8,045 nucleotides of DNA from Actinomycetota bacterium (GTDB lineage: Bacteria > Actinomycetota > Coriobacteriia > Anaerosomatales > Anaerosomataceae): the NCBI GenBank assembly GCA_011372845.1, contig DSAI01000188.1, forward strand, positions 1 through 8,045. The letters run 5' to 3'. The position numbers and the translations under genes are program-made. This document shows positions 5,969 to 8,045 of the stretch, piece after piece. Each line of letters opens with the position of its first letter. The stretch's first letter is position 1. Under the pieces are notes generated by a model, which was not told the DNA's origin, did no database searches, and was given only the letters and a program-made list of their open reading frames with translations.

Positions 5969-5977
5969 AGTGTAGCA
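5969..5977 (-). promoter_or_regulatory. Extended -10 promoter of the structured RNA
   Basis: TGCTACACT on the minus strand: an extended -10 TGn followed by TACACT (5974-5969). Seven bases later is G5961, the first base of the RNA's closing helix, an ideal start-site distance. No good -35 is seen at 17 bases (GAGCGT), which the TGn extension can offset. The upstream part overlaps the end of comF. Confidence 0.6.
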
Positions 5978-5995
5978 GGTGGGGCCGGGATACGC

Positions 5996-6664
5996 TCACA
6001 CCGAGCGGGCCACGGCGAGTGCGCGAACACGCGTGACGCCCGCCCCCGCGAGGGCCCGGGCTGCGGCGTCGAAGGTGGCCCCCGTGGTGAAGACGTCGTC
6101 GACGAGGACCGCCTGCCGGAGACCGCACGCCCCGTCCACCTCGAACGCGCCCTGACGGTTGGCGAAGCGCTCGCTTCTGCCCAGCGCGCGCTGATCGGCG
6201 CCACGGGTGGAGCGGAGCAGCCTCTGCACGGGGAGGTCCACGCATCTGCCGAGTTCACGGGCGATGTCGGCTGCGTGGTCGAACCCCCGGCGACGCACCG
6301 CAGCCGGCGACGCCGGCACGGGGACGAGCGCATCCTCGGCATCCAGCCAGCCCTCCGAGCACCCGGTGAGCAGCTCTGCGAGCACTCCTGCGTAGCGGCG
6401 CTCGCCGCCGTCTTTGAGCAGCACCACCGTGCGCGAGACGGGCGGTTCGAGGGTGGCGGCGCAGCGGGCTGCCGAGAACGCGAACGTGGATCCCCGGCAC
6501 TCGGCACACACCGCATGTCCGCCGAGCGGTGCACCACACCGCGGGCATGCGTGTGCCGGATCGATCCGAGCAACCGCCAGACGGCATTCGTCGCACAGCA
6601 AGGTGCCCGGCGCATCGCATCCCGCGCACCGCGGCGGGAACACCAGATCGAGCAGCGCCCGCAC
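5996..6664 (-). CDS. comF: ComF family protein (phosphoribosyltransferase-like, competence-associated)
   Basis: A 222-residue cytoplasmic protein of the ComF/GntX family, linked in naturally transformable bacteria to handling of incoming single-stranded DNA; its enzymatic substrate is not established. The N-terminal zinc-binding part has four CxxC pairs: C13/C16, C24/C27, C40/C43 and C53/C56. The phosphoribosyltransferase-type domain has VPVPASPAAVRRRGFDHA (114-131), the Q-x2-L...R-x2-N-x2-GAF stretch (158-174) and the PRPP-loop VLVDDVFTTGAT (186-197). Length is normal for the family. The start is GTG at 6664 with a purine-rich GAGAGGGGAGG site just upstream. It follows the AEC transporter by 40 bases, so it is probably in that operon. 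No other competence gene is in view, so its role here is uncertain. The structured RNA begins 34 bases after its stop. Confidence 0.93.
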   Translation of the reverse strand: MRALLDLVFPPRCAGCDAPGTLLCDECRLAVARIDPAHACPRCGAPLGGHAVCAECRGSTFAFSAARCAATLEPPVSRTVVLLKDGGERRYAGVLAELLTGCSEGWLDAEDALVPVPASPAAVRRRGFDHAADIARELGRCVDLPVQRLLRSTRGADQRALGRSERFANRQGAFEVDGACGLRQAVLVDDVFTTGATFDAAARALAGAGVTRVRALAVARSV

Positions 6665-6704
6665 GTCCTCCCCTCTCCGGGGCCGGACGCGGGACGGGAC
6701 GCGC

Positions 6705-7616
6705 TCAGCCGATGAGCAGCTGCAGCACGGGGATCGTCACCACGGCCCCCACCATCGTTGCCAGGATCGCCGAGGCGATGAAGTCGCTGTCAAGCCTGAA
6801 CCGTTGCCCCATGATCACGAGCAGCATCATCGTGGGCACCCCCGCCTCGATGACCGCCACACGGAGCGAGGCCGGGTCATCAAGCAGCAGCGTGGCCAGC
6901 CCGAGCGCGATGAGCGGCAGCGCCACCAGCTTGACGAACACCAGCACCGACACCCGCGGAAGATGCTCGCGCAGCGCCCTCGGCTTGAGGCTGAGTCCCA
7001 CCGAGATCATGATCACGGGCACGACCACCTTACCCAGCGCATCCAACCAGGATGTCACCAGTTCCGGAAGCGCGACCGAACGGAGTATCAACGCGGCCGC
7101 CAGGGCGATGAACGGCGGGAACGTGGCCATCTCCTTGAGCGGATTCACCTTCACCTCGCCGGCGCCGTAGTGTCCGGCCACCAGCGTGCCCACGGATATC
7201 ACTGCCGCCGTGTTGCCGAAGACGTCTGAGAAGATGGCGCGCACCAGGCCGGGGTCGCCCAGAAGCGCCTGCGCAACGGGATAGCCCATGTAGCCGGTGT
7301 TACCGAAGACGCACGCCATGATGAACGCGCCGGCGGTAGGTCCCTTGAGACCGAGAAGCCGGGAGAGCGCCCAGCCGATCGCAAGCCCGATGCCTGCCAC
7401 CACCCAGGCGATGGCGGGCAGCATGCCGAGCGACGGATCGAGATCGGCCCTGTACACCGCGCTGAAGATCAACGCGGGCAGCGCCACGTACATGAGCACG
7501 GTGTTGAGCGGACGGGAATCCTCGGCAGAGAGCAGGCCGCTCACGCGCAGCGCCACACCCACGCCCACCAGGGCGAGCAGCCCGCCGATCACGCCGATGA
7601 GGCTGCCGACCTCCAC
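6705..7616 (-). CDS. AEC (auxin efflux carrier) family transporter
   Basis: A 303-residue integral membrane protein of the AEC family (bile/arsenite/riboflavin transporter superfamily), secondary carriers of small organic acids or similar compounds. About ten hydrophobic segments are visible in two halves. Family landmarks are VALPALIF (44-51), FGNTGYMGYP (104-113) in the crossover region of the first half, a charged hydrophilic loop around 151-164, and PVIMISVGLSL (200-210) and EAGVPTMMLL (257-266) in the second half. Length is typical. The GTG start at 7616 lies 9 bases after the mtnA stop and has no strong ribosome site, suggesting translational coupling to mtnA. Its place next to mtnA raises the possibility that it moves a compound of methionine salvage, but specificity cannot be read from sequence. 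Confidence 0.9.
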   Translation of the reverse strand: MEVGSLIGVIGGLLALVGVGVALRVSGLLSAEDSRPLNTVLMYVALPALIFSAVYRADLDPSLGMLPAIAWVVAGIGLAIGWALSRLLGLKGPTAGAFIMACVFGNTGYMGYPVAQALLGDPGLVRAIFSDVFGNTAAVISVGTLVAGHYGAGEVKVNPLKEMATFPPFIALAAALILRSVALPELVTSWLDALGKVVVPVIMISVGLSLKPRALREHLPRVSVLVFVKLVALPLIALGLATLLLDDPASLRVAVIEAGVPTMMLLVIMGQRFRLDSDFIASAILATMVGAVVTIPVLQLLIG

Positions 7617-7625
7617 GGTCTCGGC

Positions 7626-8045
7626 CTAGCCGAGCTCGTGGAGCGCACCCGTGCCGCAGCACGCCTCGGCGAGCGACTCGGCATACGGCGCCCGGGCGAT
7701 GCCGCGCTCCGTGATGATGGCGGTGACGAGCTCTGCCGGGGTGACATCGAATGCGGGGTTGTAGACCTCCACAGACGGCGGCGCGATACGCACCCACCCG
7801 TCGAACTGGTAGGCTCCGCCCTTGCGGGAGATCTCCATCTGGTGGCCTTTGGTCATGCCGAGCGCGTACGGACCCGCCTCGGTGATCGCGTCGAGCGACC
7901 GCGTCTCGACGGAGGTGCGCGGCTCGATCACGCCAGAGACGGTGACGCCGGTGACCTCGCGCTCGTCGCGCTCCTCGATCACGATCTCGTCGCCGCTGGC
8001 CAGCGTGAGGTCCACCGTGGACGAAGGAGCAGCCACGTAGAACGG
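7626..8045 (-). CDS. mtnA: S-methyl-5-thioribose-1-phosphate isomerase, C-terminal part (5' end outside window)
   Basis: The minus-strand frame is open through the right edge, giving 139 visible residues to TAG at 7626-7628. It isomerises methylthioribose-1-phosphate to methylthioribulose-1-phosphate in the methionine salvage pathway (cytoplasm). Diagnostic stretches of the MtnA/eIF2B-related fold are [13 protein letters not shown] (1-13 visible), [11 protein letters not shown] (17-27), [19 protein letters not shown] (95-113) and RGI. An in-frame GTG at 8036 is internal, as the PFY before it is family sequence. Oddly, about 50 extra residues (visible 34-84, including [22 protein letters not shown]) sit between the EEV(T) and VRIAP segments, which in common MtnA proteins are nearly adjacent. 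The tail ends in [11 protein letters not shown]. The catalytic Cys and Asp lie upstream, outside the window. It is upstream of the AEC gene in the same operon. Confidence 0.92.
   Translation of the reverse strand, partial: PFYVAAPSSTVDLTLASGDEIVIEERDEREVTGVTVSGVIEPRTSVETRSLDAITEAGPYALGMTKGHQMEISRKGGAYQFDGWVRIAPPSVEVYNPAFDVTPAELVTAIITERGIARAPYAESLAEACCGTGALHELG

Overview
This is a high-GC bacterial window, apart from its left end almost entirely coded on the minus strand. The mix suggests a Gram-positive-type actinobacterium, possibly of the Coriobacteriia: long-form HPF, lipoprotein substrate-binding proteins with LxGC lipoboxes, GTG starts with strong GGAGG sites, and comF followed by a raiA-like structured RNA. 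The taxonomic call is inference, because no rRNA or marker phylogeny can be read here.

Layout, left to right. Positions 2-715 (+) hold the 3' end of a surface or fibre-like protein: a coiled coil followed by seven 15-residue VSGG repeats. A 14-bp hairpin (736-765) separates it from the convergent hpf gene (788-1324, -). Next comes a polar amino-acid ABC transporter set on the minus strand. In transcription order it is: lipoprotein SBP (4603-3707), membrane permease (3583-2234) and ATPase (2224-1460). A second, stand-alone SBP lipoprotein lies upstream (5646-4795), closed by its own terminator-like hairpin. Further upstream, 5717-5961 is a large structured RNA with a perfect 12-bp closing helix and its own promoter; I take it to be a raiA-type ncRNA. 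It sits directly downstream of comF (6664-5996), an AEC-family transporter (7616-6705) and the 3' part of mtnA (8045-7626), which look like one minus-strand operon.

The transporter is the most unusual part. The first SBP appears to be a circular permutation of the type II amino-acid-binding fold: the half that normally comes second (sequence beginning KVGVQSGTTG and ending ETWFG) comes first, right after the lipoprotein linker, and the half that normally comes first (KIVVGSDTAYPPF to SLAVKKAD) ends the protein. Its partner permease carries an FHA-like domain between an extra N-terminal membrane helix and the normal permease core, which topology places outside the cytoplasm. The neighbouring second SBP has the ordinary domain order but lacks the usual ligand-binding arginine. 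The raiA-like RNA and hpf (raiA), which I recall as being adjacent in many genomes, here lie on the two sides of the transporter genes, as if the cassette had been inserted between them.
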